Assembly: GCA_913058165.1 (NCBI GenBank)
Contig: CAJXQV010000097.1
Coordinates: 1 to 5,439, forward strand
Length of the DNA stretch: 5,439 bases
Reading direction: 5' to 3'
From: an uncultured Chromatiales bacterium
Lineage (GTDB): Bacteria; Pseudomonadota; Gammaproteobacteria; Steroidobacterales; GCA-2729495
The notes below the pieces were generated by a model. It saw only the letters and a list, made by a program, of their open reading frames with translations, made no database searches and was not told the DNA's origin. This document shows positions 5,321-5,439 of this stretch, piece after piece. How positions within the stretch are numbered: position 1 is the first letter of the stretch; every line of letters begins with the position of its first letter. A program made the position numbers and the translations under genes.

Positions 5321-5370
5321 ACTGAGCTGAAATACCCATGTAAAGACTTGCGCTCCGGTTTCATCTCAGT
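5321..5370. repeat. Imperfect inverted repeat downstream of nrdJb
   Basis: ACTGAGCTGAAA (5321-5332) and TTTCATCTCAGT (5359-5370) pair at 11 of 12 positions around a 26-nt loop. No T run follows on either strand, so it is not a canonical intrinsic terminator. It may be an mRNA 3'-end structure or an intergenic repeat element. It begins 33 nt after the nrdJb stop. Confidence 0.5.
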
Positions 5371-5415
5371 ACTTTGACTTGCCTGCCACAAAAAATCTCC
5401 TGCTGAGGCTTGGTT

Positions 5416-5439
5416 CTGTCTCTTATACACATCTGACGC
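5416..5439 (-). other. Illumina Nextera i5/read-1-side adapter (synthetic)
   Basis: CTGTCTCTTATACACATCT (5416-5434) is the reverse complement of the Tn5 mosaic end. It is followed by GACGC, the start of the reverse-complemented Nextera read-1 adapter. Genomic sequence ends at about 5415. Confidence 0.98.

Noticed and set aside
5305..5415. 36-codon minus-strand frame open to the contig end, possibly the C-terminus of a convergent gene
   Set aside because: The length is compatible with chance, the sequence matches no family I recognise, and the inverted repeat lies inside it. It needs sequence beyond 5415 to judge.

Overview
The window is an assembled piece of a gammaproteobacterial chromosome flanked at both ends by Illumina Nextera library adapter. 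Positions 1-49 and 5416-5439 are synthetic, so the biological sequence is about 50-5415. The split class II ribonucleotide reductase (nrdJa-nrdJb), known from Pseudomonas and relatives, a sigma-E/AlgU-type promoter before an HtrA protease, and a bacterial-type cca start together point to a Pseudomonadales/Cellvibrionales-like gammaproteobacterium. The genus cannot be fixed from this sequence.

Layout: (i) 50-104, minus strand, the first 18 codons of cca (tRNA CCA-adding enzyme), cut by the contig end. (ii) 105-244, a short gap with a strong GC hairpin just after the protease gene. (iii) 245-1651, minus strand, a DegQ/MucD-type periplasmic serine protease with signal peptide, H-D-S triad and two PDZ domains. 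(iv) 1652-2345, a divergent control region. It holds a sigma-E-type promoter reading left into the protease gene, a tandem pair of DnaA boxes (plus a weak third) on an 11-bp period, an AT-rich stretch with small palindromes and an IHF-like site, another perfect DnaA box, a sigma-70-type promoter reading right, a near-consensus NrdR box, and a long (about 240 nt) 5' leader with a hairpin and a five-codon leader ORF whose stop overlaps the nrdJa start. (v) 2346-4493, nrdJa, the catalytic subunit of a coenzyme B12-dependent ribonucleotide reductase. (vi) 4535-5287, nrdJb, its separately encoded C-terminal part with a cysteine-rich tail. (vii) 5288-5415, a short tail with a direct repeat and a long-loop inverted repeat.

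How it fits together: nrdJa and nrdJb are co-directional, 41 bp apart, each with a recognisable translation signal, and should form one transcript whose two products act together to make deoxynucleotides without oxygen. The promoter carries both NrdR (dATP/ATP-sensing repressor) and DnaA (replication initiator) signatures, suggesting that dNTP supply is tied to nucleotide pools and the replication cycle. The protease is transcribed the other way under an envelope-stress signal, as expected for degP/mucD relatives. No CRISPR array, transposon, tRNA or wholly novel gene system is visible. The most notable features are the regulatory architecture of the split reductase and the coupled leader ORF.
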